This document shows, piece by piece, positions 43,223 to 55,286 of a stretch of 64,000 nt of DNA. Source of the DNA: Melastoma dodecandrum (taxonomy: Eukaryota > Streptophyta > Magnoliopsida > Myrtales > Melastomataceae); contig JARUPY010000394.1 of NCBI GenBank assembly GCA_029817715.1, forward strand, positions 620,001 through 684,000. Reading direction: 5' to 3'. A program made the translations under genes and the position numbers. A model generated the notes under the pieces. It was not told where the DNA came from. It saw only the letters and a list, made by a program, of their open reading frames with translations, and did no database searches. Position 1 is the stretch's first letter, and each line of letters starts with the position of its first letter.

Positions 43223-45516
43223 ATGCGAATAATAATCCCTCCACCGTCGTCGTGGCCATTGCGAGCAACAATCAATCCTTCTCCATCCCCCTTCATTGCT
43301 TCAGTCTCATCTCCAAGAACTGTAACGTCCTCCATGATCAATTCCTCGACTGTCTCCGGCGGAACCTTCACGACCCTGAAGGAGAAGGTTGTGTTGGAGA
43401 GGGAGGTCAAGAAGAGCAAGTTCATCGCCATCGCCGGCCCCATATCTGACGAACAATCCGCGCTCTCCTTCCTTTCCCAGGTATACGTAACCGCCTTGCT
43501 GCCCAACCCCCTTATCTTACCCCTTTTCGGTTGATTGCGATTGTTCGTTCTTCGTTTCGATCTTGCCGCAGGTCAAGGATCCGCGGGCTACCCACAATTG
43601 CTGGGCTTACAAGGTGACGACACCCCCCCGGCTTCTTTCTTCCTTGTTCTTGATCGTAGGTTTTTCCTCTATTGTGATTGAGAGGCATGCGCTTGTTCTT
43701 GTTCTACATTGACGATATTATAGCTTGTTGAGTCAAATGGTGATTATTTGAGGTGATTATGTTGTTCTGGTGATACCCTTGAGAAAATGATGCAATAACG
43801 TTGAGAATCGCAAAAGCTGGGCTCTTAGAGGAGCTATAATGAAGAAATTCACGCACAATATTTTTCATCTAAAATGTTGTAATGCATCATCACTTTCAAT
43901 TGAGTGATCGTGGCGAGCCGGGCGCTCTCGACTAGTGCAGGGAACTAAGGTATTCCAATGAAGCATCTTTACTGTCAGACTAATGCCGAATGCACCATGA
44001 AATTGTTGGCGTTTTGGGCATATGTTACCATTTTGCCGAATTTACCAGTAATCACAAACTAATGCCTATGTCGAAAATTGTCTGAGGACTTGTGTAATGG
44101 TCAAACAGAGAATCTTTGTTTAGTAACTCAGAAGCCTTCTTTGATTCCATTTTAACTTTAACATGGCTGATTTCCTGTTCATTCAACTGTTTGGATATAT
44201 TCTATTTTTTGTATGAGTTACTTACTGACCTTGTATCAGATGATTGGTTTGATTTAGCTGAACAATGCTTGGGTCTTGTAGGTAGGGGGCCAGTTTCGGT
44301 CAAATGATGATGGTGAACCGTCTGGTACTGCCGGTAAACCAATATATTCTGCCATTGAATCTTCCGGAATTGATAGAGTGATGGTCGTAGTCATCAGGTA
44401 AGAACTTTTTCCAGAGAAGAGCAGTTGACCGTTTTAATTGGAGAACAATACGATAAGAATTCTTGATAATATTTTTAATTTGTTTGATATCTTTCTGGTT
44501 TTGCACATATGATGATTTAGGCTGGGCTTATACTTGTATTTGTTTTTGCTTTGAATGGGTTATTGGTGCCATCTGTGTTGTCTTTTGCTTTGGGAAAAAA
44601 CGTCTTGTTGCTCTCGCAGTTAGAAAAAAGATTTGTACCTTTTCTCTTGACAGTTCCCCCGGGTTACCTCATCAACCGATGTATCAAGACTTGGGTTTTT
44701 CTCCACAGTTAATGATATGGAATCATGTTTTCTGTTCATAATCCCTTTTCAGTGCTTGTGTCTCCTTGGTTCTTTTAGGTACTTTGGAGGCATTAAACTG
44801 GGCACCGGAGGCCTTGTGCGGGCATATGGCGGAGTCGCAGCAGAGTGCTTGAGGAGTGCCCCAACTTGCATTGTCAAGTCTAGGGTGAGGCCCTCTTTGG
44901 TTGGGCAACTTTATATCATTTTTGAAGGTTCAATGTCATTACTAATTCTTCTGCTCGTTTACCTCCTTTCAGGTTCCAATGGGCATAGAAATTTCTTATG
45001 ACCTTTTAGGAGTTTTGTATCACCAGGTGAGTTTGGGCTGGAGCAACTGCATATCATTTAGGTATTGGTCTTTCTTTCTGCTCATATGCTGCAATTCCAT
45101 TTTCATCCGATCAAGAAAAGCTTTTTGCTTAGTGTATGCTTATGGCTGGCAAATTGCTTTTGTGAAAACCGCGAGTGGTTTCATTTCATCGTTGATTTCG
45201 TCTTTGTTACCTTCAAGTAACACGCAAGGGAATGAACATCGATGCATTGCCCTTTGTTTACAGAGGAACCATATTGCAAATGCAAGCTGTCCCATCATGC
45301 ATTTCATCCTTCTTTCACAAATTTTCGTAACCTGGTGCTTTTTCCTTGTGTTTCCAGCTGCAGTCGTTCCAGGTTGAGGATATCAAGCAAGATTATGATA
45401 CAGGTAAGGATAGCACGACAATGGTCACATTCAGAGTTGATTATGACAAGGTGGATGACTTGGAAGAAGCCATCCGAGCAAATTGTGCCCGGGATATTAG
45501 TATCTATAAGCGGTGA
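43223..45516 (+). CDS. IMPACT/YigZ-family protein
   Basis: I infer six exons: 43,223-43,480; 43,572-43,613; 44,282-44,397; 44,779-44,884; 44,973-45,026; 45,358-45,516. All introns are GT-AG and the joined frame is 244 residues. Residues from about 48 form the IMPACT N-terminal (UPF0029/YigZ) domain: [32 protein letters not shown] and the family signature [18 protein letters not shown] YigZ-type C-terminal domain follows ([12 protein letters not shown] to the end). Bacterial YigZ and eukaryotic IMPACT are linked to translation control; the plant role is not established. About 45 residues rich in Ser, Pro and basic residues precede the domain and could be an organelle transit peptide. The ATG at 43,223 is the first in frame. 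Confidence 0.9.
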
Positions 45517-46434
45517 GACTTGGGTTAGATGGCACTCAAAAAGTAGGTGGTCTGTCAGAAAGGCGCTGATCTCCTAAGCAAGTGGAGGTTTACGTGAACT
45601 GAAGGTCATCATTTACCATAAGTACTTGGGGTTGGGGGATCTCCCTGCTTGAAGACAAGGTTAAGGTTGTCTCATGAATGCATCATAACAATGTACCTGG
45701 GCCACTGCCACTGGGCTTGTCGATCTCCCAGTCTGCCCGCTCAGACCAGGTCCTCAGCTCCTTAGCTAATAAAGTAGGGCAATCGCAGCATTCGTTTTAG
45801 CTGATGAAAGTTAGGCAGCACATCCAAAAACTGCAGTTCCCGTCCCTACAATGAGGACGATGTGATAATAGTCTTTTTGATGTTTCATTTGACATGTTTT
45901 ATAACAATTCTAAACTTTTGCAATGTTTTTTTTTAAACAGCCTGAGATAATTTAAAGTTAATTAAATATATCCAACCATTTGGGAGACGGCATCCGGAAC
46001 CGCGACAAAGGGGAGATATTTTTGGTATTTTTTAAGCTAGAATCGCTTTTGCGATTTTTTTTAACTAAATGTATTTTGTACACTCCTCTAAAATAAGGAG
46101 CCAAAAACCTTAAACCCTTTCAAATATTGGTTCTAGTTAGGGATGAAAACGAACCGAAGCCCTCACGAGCGTCTGAATTTGATAATGACAGAGCTCAAGG
46201 TCATCCATTAATTAAATGAGTTGATCCCGAGCCTTAAAACTTATGACCCGGTGGTTCACGAGCTTCATACAAGCCAACATCATTCTTTGTAGTAAGGTTA
46301 TTTATGTGACGATATTATAAATTAGAGTACTATTGCATAATTTCATACTAATTCGCTTACCAACCCTAACCCTAGTCAAGATTCTTTCCCATCATAACAA
46401 ACCCCCGATCCTAACAAGTGAAACCCACCCCTAT
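45517..46434. other. 3' flank of the IMPACT-family gene, then gene-free
   Basis: The first few hundred bases are probably 3' UTR. A motif TAGGGATGAAAACGAACC at about 46,139 resembles the end of the hAT element at 27,251 but has no partner nearby, so it may be a remnant. No gene is seen. Confidence 0.45.
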
Positions 46435-47733
46435 TGTCACACCCCGCCCTTCTGTCACGTCAAAAATGTGTTCACCATGCAAGTGTACATGATCGTACGA
46501 GTAATAAAGAGTGGGTAAGATATTGTATTCACGAGGACTTATCTAAATTCGACCAAATATTAAAATAGACAAATTGTTATTATTCAAGTGATCGATTTAA
46601 GAAACTAATTAAACTAAAGTTAAGATAAAATATACGAGAATTCTATCAAACTAGAGTTCAAGATGAGAAAACATCTAGGGGAATGATTTCACCAAATAAT
46701 TAATCACAAGTCATATATCAATCAACATAACTAAATGTTTCGTTTGATAATATGACATTTGTTTATCTCCCTACGCCCCTTCCAAAGTCATAAGAACGTG
46801 CATCACAGTAAATAGTAACCACTGTATTCCGTGGAAATTTACCATCGAGGTTCCACTAATAGTTAATTTCAATTTGATTACCTAGAATGATTAGGCATAT
46901 TCTTATCTCGCTTGCTAATTATCGTCTTACGACCAAAATTAACCTAGGTTATTTCTGTTTTTATGAATAATCTAGGATTCACCTCCCAAATCACTAATCA
47001 ATTCTATTAGTGGTCAATCAATAAAAAAGCATTACATAATAGAAATAATCAAACATAAATCATCCAAGAATGTCAAAGAGATAGACTATTAGCTAATTAT
47101 CAAGATCCATCTTAACTGTATATAAAGAAAACTGTTAATAATGAATGTACGCTAAAACATGAATTTCGTCCTAACTAAAAGCAATGACATAAAGCAAAAC
47201 CTAAAGAAAATAAAAAGTTAGCGAACTCATGCTTCGACAGCTTCTTGTCATGAGCTGCCACATAGGTCGACTGCCCTTTTCGAGAGAGTTGGATGTCTTT
47301 TTATGTCTCTAGAGGTTACAAGGAGAATCTTTGAAATCTTGAAACAAAATTTTCTTATGCATACGAACATGTGGCTGCACAGAATTCTCGTGTAGTTACA
47401 CAAAGTTTCGTAGATTTTCGTCTCTCTTCATTTCCTTCCATGCAGTTGTTTCACGCTTTTCTTGTGCAACTGCACAAAGTCTCTATAGTATTTTGACCAT
47501 TTTTATTTGTCAATGCTAATACCTCTTGGCATTCATCCATGGATTCTCGTCATTCCTCATTATGATTTCTTTCTTCGATTTTCCTATCAAAATGCATGAA
47601 AGAAAGTACAATGATAAGAGGTTGAACAACACATTGAAAAAAGAATAAAAATAAAGACTAAATCAAATAAAAATAACTAACAACTATCATCGATTAAATA
47701 AAAAAATGTGATTCCTTAACTCATAGAGTTATC
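46435..47733. repeat. Non-coding repeat family, copy 1
   Basis: The layout and phrases match 60,690-62,134: a start with a (G/A)GTAATAAAG...TC(C)CACGAGGACT-type block, TATCTCCCTACGCCCCTTCC, a block with CACTGTATTCCGTGG, and an end in CATAGAGTTATC. It is about 1.3 kb and AT-rich with no coding capacity. The left end is approximate. The class is unknown. Confidence 0.6.
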
Positions 47734-48315
47734 ATGCCCATTGCTGCTGCCTTGGGTCCGTTGTGCGTGATTGTCCCACCACTACTATCTCTGAATAAGG
47801 GGCGACGTTTCTTCTACATTAAGTTGATTGACCTCATGAGTTTCGGGTGGGTAGAGTTCACTTACTTTTCTTTCTCATTCGTCGTCATTTCTTATGTTTT
47901 CGGTCTTCGTGTTTTAGTATTCCCCCTTATTCTCTAGGCTGTTTATTAGTTGGTTTTTCTTGATCAAAAGGTCATTCGTTTGCGTTTTGTCTCAACCACT
48001 CCATCTCTTTCTGATGTTGCTGAGTTTGACTTTGGATTTTTAGCGACATGTTTGTTGTATCTATTTTCCTTGTTCTTTTTATGTATGGATCAAATCGAGT
48101 CTAACCATAGGATTTCGAGCTTAGTTCGAGTTTGTCGAGCTAAGTTTATACACGGTTTGTATTTGAATCATTTTTGCCGAGCTCGAACACTTTATTATTG
48201 GACCCAACCAAACTCGAACTCAAATCGTTTGGCTCGATCGAGCTCAAGCTTGAATTTGAAATTTATATTTGAATTATCTTGTGTTGTTAAAAGTGCTCAA
48301 AAAACGCGCTTAAAA
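47734..48315. other. Gene-free stretch with GAGCTCGA-rich remnant
   Basis: No gene is supported. Around 48,090-48,260 repeated (T)CGAGCT and CTCGAAC motifs resemble the sub-terminal repeats of the hAT element at 27,251, so this may be an older relative. The 123-codon frame at 47,950 has no recognisable domain. Confidence 0.4.
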
Positions 48316-48682
48316 TGTTAAATGTCGTGTTAAATGTCGTATTAATTTACAATCTCATTAAGTATATAGTGAGGTGATGTTAATGGCCTAGGAAATATAT
48401 GGGAGTTAATGACCTAATAACTAGGGTAGAGTAAATGCTTTATCTAGATTTTTCCTAGAACACTACAAAAGGAAAAGCAATCTTCAAATGATGTAATGCG
48501 TGTAAAAAAAAATCAAGAAGGTATTTTGGTTGTAAGAAAAGTAAAAGGCTCCGCAGTTAGCCAAGATATCCTCTCCAAATTTCCTTGTTCCTTATTTTTA
48601 GAAACACATTGTTGTGTCGCAGCAGTTCCGCAAAACCCTTTCTTTGATACAGCGAAGCACCGCTTTCCAAACAACCCCAACA
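48316..48682 (+). repeat. Copia 5' LTR
   Basis: About 367 bp, beginning TGTTAAATGTCGTG and ending near CCCCAACA before the primer site. It is similar to 51,988-52,345 with scattered differences, indicating an insertion of moderate age. Confidence 0.8.
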
Positions 48683-48709
48683 AATTTTGGTATCAGAGCG
48701 CAGCAGATC

Positions 48710-49690
48710 ATGGCTACGTTTTCCAGCGGCATGTTATTTTCCAACTCGCCCAACCAAATCCCGATCTTTGATGGAGAGCACTATGATTATTGGAGTTCGT
48801 AAATGGAGACTATGTTTCTCTCACAAGATTTGTGGAGGATCGTTGATGAAGGCTTTGAAGAAGACGACGAATTGTCAAGTGAGGATGAAGGCACTGGAGA
48901 ACAAGAAAAGAAGATAAAAGAAAACGTGATAAAGAATGCGATGTCGTTGCGAATCTTACAACAATCTATAAGCAAGACGATTTATCCGAGGTTTTATGGT
49001 CTCAAGAAGGCGAAAGAAGCGTGGAGCTAAAGAAAGAATTTCAAGGCTCAGAGAAAGTGATTTTCATCAAGCTTCAAGGCTTGTGGAGGGATTTTGACAA
49101 CTTGACCATGAAGGAGTCCGAAACGGTGAAAGATTTCTTCTCGAGAGTGGTTGAAATCATGAATCAAATTAAGTGTTGCGGTGATTAAGTTCCCGACAAA
49201 AAGGTTGTGGAGTAAGTGTTGAGAAGCCTACCACAGAAATTTAAGCACGTTATTGTTGTGATTGAGGAAACGAAGAATCAGAGAGAAATTTATGTGTATG
49301 AGCTAATGGGTTCGCTTGAAGCCCACGAAAGAAGAGTAAGTAAGTACTCAACTCCTGTTGAACAAGCTTTTCAAATGAAGTTAAATGTATCAGAAAAGAA
49401 ATCGGAGCAGAAGGAGCGTACTGTGAACAACAGCAGAGAGTTTTATGGTTGTGGACATGGAGGCCGTTCTCGAGGAAGAGGCAGAGGCAGAGGCAGAGGT
49501 AGAGACCATTCCTGGAGTAAATCTGGAAATTCAGAAGGTAGTTGCTATATTTGTTGAAAAGCTGGACATGAGTCAAAGGATTGCTATTTTAAGTGCAAAA
49601 GACGCTGATTTCCAAATCATTCAGAATGAGATTATTATTTTAAAGACAAGCAGTAGCAGCCGCAGCAACAGGTTTCTCAAAATTTGGTAA
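48710..49690 (+). pseudogene. Copia gag remnant
   Basis: The likely start is ATG at 48,710 (MATFSSGMLFSN, then a PIFDGEHYDYWS block typical of plant Copia Gag). A stop follows that block and at least one frame change occurs before an Arg-Gly-rich stretch at about 49,440-49,510 and a zinc knuckle with an internal stop (CYIC, AGHESKDC). It is not translatable as one protein. Confidence 0.75.
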
Positions 49691-50757
49691 ATTTTTCAAA
49701 AGAAGATGAATCAAAGCAAGCATTCAATTCTTGTTTCAATACAATGCAAGATATGAATGAAGTGTGGTTTTTGGATAGTGGCTGTAGCAATCATGCGACA
49801 GGAAATAAGGAAAGCTTTATGGAAATCGACAACAGCTACAACTTGCGGTTAGAGCTTGGAGACAACAAAAAGAAAAAGATTGAAGAAAAGGGAATCGTTA
49901 CTGTGAGAGTAGCAAATGGTGAAGAAAAGCGAATTAATGATGTGTTTTAGTCTCCAGACATTGCTCAGAATCTTTTGAGCGTGGGACAAATGATGAAGAG
50001 AGGTTATAAGGTTACATTCGCTAATGGTCAATGTGAAATCGTTGACAAAAATGAGAAGAGGATCGCGGTAGTGAAGATGACGGCGAATAACTTATTTCCA
50101 CTGAAGATGAATTCGTTCTTGAATGTTGCATTGAAGAGTGTAGTTGTTGATGAAGCTCGGTTATGGCATCTACGATATGGACATTTGAATCACAAGGGCC
50201 TAACGTTGTTGTGAGAGAAGAATATGGTCATAGGTCTTCCAAAAATCCAACCAACAGTAGCATGCGTCTGTGAAGGATGTGTGTATAGGAAGCAACATCG
50301 TCTTCCTTTTCCCAATACCTCTTGTAAAGCTAAAGCCCCTCTTGAGTTGGTACATGCTGACATTTGTGGTCCAACCCAAACTCCAACGATCGGTAATAGG
50401 AGATATTTTCTCTTATTTGTTGATGATTACACTCGTATGATATGTGTATACTTTCTTGAAAAGAAATCTGAGTCTTTTACTACTTTTTTGAGTTTCAAAG
50501 ACAATGCAGAGAAGCAAAGTGGATATCAAATAAAGACTTTGAGGACAGATCGTGGAGGAAAACTCATTTACAAGCATTTTCTAGATTATTGCAAGAAGCA
50601 AGGCATACAGCGACATGTTACTGTGAAGTACTCACCTCAGCAGAATGGCGCTGCTGAGAGGAAGAACAAGACTATTGTTGAGATGACTCGAAGTATACTC
50701 AAAGGCAAGGGTCTTCCAAATTCATTATGGTCCGAAGCTGTGAATACAACGGCTTAG
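49684..50757 (+). pseudogene. Copia protease and integrase remnant
   Basis: The protease motif WFLDSGCSNHATG at about 49,760-49,800 keeps the D-S-G triad. The pre-integrase motif ARLWHLRYGHLNHKGL is at about 50,154-50,202. The integrase core follows with HADICGPTQT, FVDDYTRMICVYFLEKKSE, LRTDRGGK and YSPQQNGAAERKNKT, so the D-D-E residues are visible. Stops at about 49,948, 50,212 and 50,755 break it into pieces. Confidence 0.85.
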
Positions 50758-50956
50758 ATTCTTAATCGATCACCGTCGAAATCTGTTCAGAACAAGACAA
50801 TTTATGAAGCATGGCATAAGAGGAAACCCGTGGTTGCACTTGAAGGTATTTGGATGTCTAGCATATGCTCTTTTGACGAAGAAGAATGAGAAGTTTGATT
50901 AGAAGAGTGAGAAGTTAATCTTTATTGGTTATAGTGAAGAATCTAAAGGTTATCGT

Positions 50957-51980
50957 TTGTTTAACCCAAAGACTAACAATCTAGTAATTTCAAGAGATGT
51001 TATTTTCTACGAGAATGCAATATTGAAGTGGGAGAATGAATCTTCCCAGACCCGGCCAATGTTTTCTTATCCAGAAGCACCAGCTGTAGTGCCTTCCTCA
51101 AATCTCACCGATACAGCAGCAACTAGTTCATCAAGAGCAAATTCAGAGAATGAAGATTATGCTGATGATATGCAACCAAGGAGGTATCGCTCCTTAACTG
51201 AAGTTTACAAGTAAGCTAACTTTGCACTTGCTACGTTTGAGCCACATAATTTCGAAGAAGCTGCAAATGAAGAAATGCAATGAAAGAAGAGATGTTTAGT
51301 ATTGAGAAGAATGATACTTGCTCCCTAGTAGGCCTTTCCAAAGGAAAAGAAACAATTGGCTTGAAATGGGTATTCAAAACAAAGTTCAATGAGGATGAAA
51401 GTGTACAGAAGCACAAAGCTCGTCTCGTAGCAAATGGTTACTCACAACAGCCCGAAGTTGATTTCACTAAGAATTTCACTCATGCAGCAAGAGTTAATGA
51501 AGCAAAATTGAGATGTAAAGATTGCCCCATCACTATACCTCGTTCAAGTATGCGAAGTACTAGAATGGCAAGAAATGTTGATGATCGAAGAAGTACGTCA
51601 GGATATCTTTTCTGTCTTGGAACAAAACCCATCTCCTGGAGTTCGAAGAAGCAAGCTACTGTAGCGTTATCATCAGCTGAAGCAGAATACATTACAGCAA
51701 ATGAAGCAATTCGTGAAGCAGTATGGTTAAGAAGGTTGCTCATCCAACAACAGTATTATGTGATAATCAGTCAACCATTGCTATGACGAACAACCCCGTG
51801 TTTCATGCAAGGTCAAAGCATATTGAATTACGCCACCACTTTATCAGAGAAATGGTGATGAAGAAGGAGATAATTATGGAGTTTATTCATACCCAGGATC
51901 AGCCCGCTGATGTTCTAACAAAGGTCGTGAATTTCGAGAAGCTCGAGTTGTTCAAGAAGTTTCTGAAGATTACAAATTAA
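50957..51980 (+). pseudogene. Copia RT/RNase H remnant with RT deletion
   Basis: The RT begins normally (LKWVFKTKFNEDESVQKHKA, ARLVANGYSQQPEVDF) but after FTKNFTHAARVNEAKL at about 51,500 it jumps straight to sequence near RNase H (RRSTSGYLFCLGTKPISWSS). The YVDD-bearing palm is absent. RNase H motifs LSSAEAEYI and, after a frame change, VLCDNQSTIAMTNNPVFH with KHIELRHHFIRE are intact. The element cannot make a working reverse transcriptase. Confidence 0.85.
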
Positions 51981-51987
51981 GAGGGGG

Positions 51988-52345
51988 TGTTAAATGTCGT
52001 GTTAAATGTCGTATTAATTTCCAATCTCATTAAGTGTGCAGTGGGGTGGTGTTAATGGCCTAGGAAATAAATGAGAGTTAATGACCTAATAACTAGGGTA
52101 GAGTCAATGCTTTATCTAGATCTTTCCTAGCACACTATAAAAGGAGAAGCAATCTCCAAATGATGTAATACGTGTAAGAAAAAGACCAAGAAGGTATTCT
52201 AGTCATAAGAGAAGTAAAAGGCTCCACAGTTAGCCAAGATATCCTCTCCAAATTTTCTTGTTCCTTATTTTCAGAAACACTTCTCTGTGTTGCAGCAGTT
52301 CCGCAAAACCCTTCCTATGATACAGCAAAGCACCGGTTTCCAAAG
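51988..52345 (+). repeat. Copia 3' LTR
   Basis: It starts TGTTAAATGTCGTG right after GAGGGGG and can be followed to TTTCCAAA. The last 20 bp or so seen in the 5' LTR are missing. Confidence 0.8.
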
Positions 52346-53039
52346 TGCTGTCTCGCCGCCTCCTATCTGAGCATTGGAGCATCCCGCATGAAATCCTGAA
52401 AACCGTGCGCTTCGTGCTTAAAGCCCTAGGCGCCGTGTGCCATGAAGCCCCCTAGAACAACGATCGGGAATCGCGCTATTCTCCCCTTTGCCCTACTTTG
52501 TCCTTCTTCATCCCCTACCGACATTCCTCCACTGTCATGCCTCTGTCCTCCCCTGCCGACGTTCATCCACTATCGTCCCTCTGCCCTACTTTACCGTCGT
52601 CGTTGCCGCGCTCCTCTGACAATGCCCCGTGGTCCTTCCTCTTCTAACTATCTGGCAGAAAAGCTTGGAAATGGGTAAAAACTAGTCGAATTTCATTGTG
52701 CTCATAATGTTGGAAGTCTTGGTGTGCTGAATTTCTTGAGGATATGTTGTTTATAAGTGTCATTCATAAGACTTTTGTTTGCCTTGTCGCTGATGTTCGT
52801 GTTTGGAGCTTTTCTCAGGAATTGGCTACTTCATGTTACACCATATTTGAAAGAAGTATAAGAGATTGGTTCAGAGGGTTCTTGTATTTGGCTAGGCAGT
52901 AGGCCAACGAAGTTGTACTGGACAAACTATCAGCACTCAATTTTGCTAGGTTCATTTTTTACAACTTCTATCATTCTTTTTTATTCTACTAATCTTTCCA
53001 TCGATTCACACTCCTCGGAGTTTGCAATTTTGTGGATTT

Positions 53040-55286
53040 ACGTCTAAAGGCAGAATTTTTCGTACGAAGCAACACCAAATAGGATCATTTAGAATGCTAG
53101 ATCGTGTGCCAAATGTCCTAAAGAAGTGATGGATGAGTTACAAAGTAAGATGGACGAGGAAAAGATAGCACGACTAGAAGCGATGGAAGTATTGCATCCA
53201 TTCCAATTGACGATGACATCCATATAGAAGTTGATGTGAGAGAAGAAGTAAGGGAAAAGGTCCTATGGATCTATTCTTGATGGAGAAGGGTACGATGAGG
53301 CAACAAAGTGTGGTGGATGGATCTATTCTTGATGGAGAAGGGTCCTATGGATGTTCGGACCATAATGAGCATTGCTAGATGGTTTTATCAGGCCGACATT
53401 CCTTTTAATGCTGTGAATTTACCGATTTTCGGTAAGATGGTAGATGATATTGAAAGATATGGTCCTAATTTGAAGCCGTCGAGTTACCATGAGATGCGAG
53501 TTACGCTTCTCATGCTCATACGAAGGAATTGATGAAAGTTCACGTGGAGAGTTGGTCCGACAATGGTTGTTCGATAATGTCCGATGGATGGACAGACATA
53601 AGAGGTAAAAGTTTGATCAACTTTTTGGTACATTCTTCGAATGGCACCATGTTTATTAAATCTGTTAATGCTTCCACCTATTTGAAGACGGGAGAAAAGT
53701 TTTTTGTATTGCTAAATCAGTTTTTGATGAGATAGGAGAGAAGAACATCGTACAGATCATTACCAACAATGGAAGTAACTTTGTATTGGCTGGTAAGACA
53801 CACTTTAAATTTTAATCTCACATTTCTTATTCTTCTTACTTTTGTAATGAATAAGCTTCAGGCAAAGAGAAAGCATCTGTATTGGACACCCTGTGCTGCT
53901 CATTGTATTGACCTGATGTTGGAAGATATCCAAAAGATTCCACAAGTGAAGAGGACTATTCAGCAAGCTATTTTCTTGTTAGGATTTATATATAATCATG
54001 GCAGTGTTTTGAATATAATGAGCTTGTGCACAGAGAAAAAGGAGTTGATCCAACATGGAGTTACGTGATTTGTAACGAGGTTTCTCACATTGCAAAGGTT
54101 ACATCTTCGGATCACGGGTACTTTCCTCTTAGGTATTTGTATGTTATGTTCAAGTCATTTGTTGACTTGATAATATATATATACATTTTTCACAGGAATG
54201 TGAGATGAACAAGTTATCCAAGATGGCTAAAGGGAAAAAGGAGTCCGAAATTGTGTACAGGAGAACTTTTTGGGCTAGTGTACTATATGCACTGAAAGTG
54301 ATGAGTCCACTTGTGATGGTTCTTCGGCTTGTGGATAATGAGAAAAAGCCAACCATGAGATATATTTATGAGACTATGGATATGGCTAAAGAGACGATCC
54401 AAATGTCTTTCAATGGAAATGAAAAAATGTATGTAGATATCTATCATCAATCAAAAGTCACTACTGGATTACATATTTGCATAGAGAGGTTGAATCCGAG
54501 ATAACTGTTCAAGATAAGATTATTGAAGAAGTAACATACTATTTGAGAAGTGCTGGGAATTTTGGAACGCCCTTGGCAAACCGATGTATGACTCAACGAT
54601 CTCTAGGTACTTTCTTCTGAGCTATTTAAATTTACACTTTAAACACTATAGTTGTTTAATGAATCTTTAACATATATATAATTTTTACGACAACAAAGTG
54701 GTGGGTTTTGTTTTGTGGTGATAGCCTCACTCTTAAAAGATTTGCGATTTGAATACTAAGTTTGTTGTGTAGCACAACTGGTTGTGACCAGAATTGGAGT
54801 ACTTTTGAGCATGTAAGCCCCTTCATCATACCATTAACATTTATTATTTCTTATTTTCTATTATGAGTATTTCACACTCTACTTTTTCAATATAGATTTA
54901 TTATAAGAATAGAAATCGAATTGAGCATCAAAGGTTACAAAACCTTGTCTTTGTGAAGTACAACCAAAATCTAAAAGCAAAGTATGATGTACGAGATAAC
55001 ATTGATCCTTTTTTGCATGGATAATATTGATTATTGTAATGAGTGGCTAGTCGGTGAGATCGAAGTTAAGCAAGATGAGTCGCTACTAGTCGGTGAGGGG
55101 GCGTTGGATGTTCATCATGTTGTGAGGAATGCACGTGGTTCAAGTAGTTCGAGAATTTTTTATGATGATAAAGTCCATATCGGCATCGAGGAGGATATTG
55201 AAGGAGATGTGGATGAAGATAACACTTTGGTATTTTGCGGATATAGCGATGAAAGCCAAGATAACGACATAAATTTAGATGTTTAG
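53040..55286 (+). pseudogene. Decayed hAT transposase gene (DUF659 type), with introns
   Basis: Fragments in order are: a BED-finger-linked region near 53,090-53,180 (CAKCPKEVMDEL); a DUF659-like block at about 53,308-53,730 (SIMSDGWTDIRGKSLINFLV); WTPCAAHCIDLMLEDI at about 53,884-53,931; FWASVLYALKVMSPLVMVLR at about 54,270; and the C-terminal dimerisation block (NWSTFEH, then RNRIEHQRLQNLVFVKYN), split by an intron-like gap from about 54,814 to 54,895. Another intron-like gap (GTAAGA...TTCAG) lies near 53,793-53,863. Frame breaks make it non-functional. Terminal inverted repeats were not found. Confidence 0.8.

Larger units (their letters stand above)
48316..52345 (+). mobile_element. Ty1/Copia retrotransposon with both LTRs, defective
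   Basis: LTRs starting TGTTAAATGTCG lie at 48,316 and 51,988. A primer site TGGTATCAGAGCG follows the first LTR and a purine tract GAGGGGG precedes the second. Between them is a broken Copia polyprotein in the order gag, protease, integrase, RT, RNase H. Several stops and a large deletion in RT disable it. The second LTR loses similarity at about 52,345 and no target duplication was found there, so its end may have been lost to later rearrangement. Confidence 0.88.

Noticed and set aside
43162..43506. 114-codon minus-strand frame at the start of the IMPACT-family gene
   Set aside because: It overlaps exon 1 on the other strand and has no domain.
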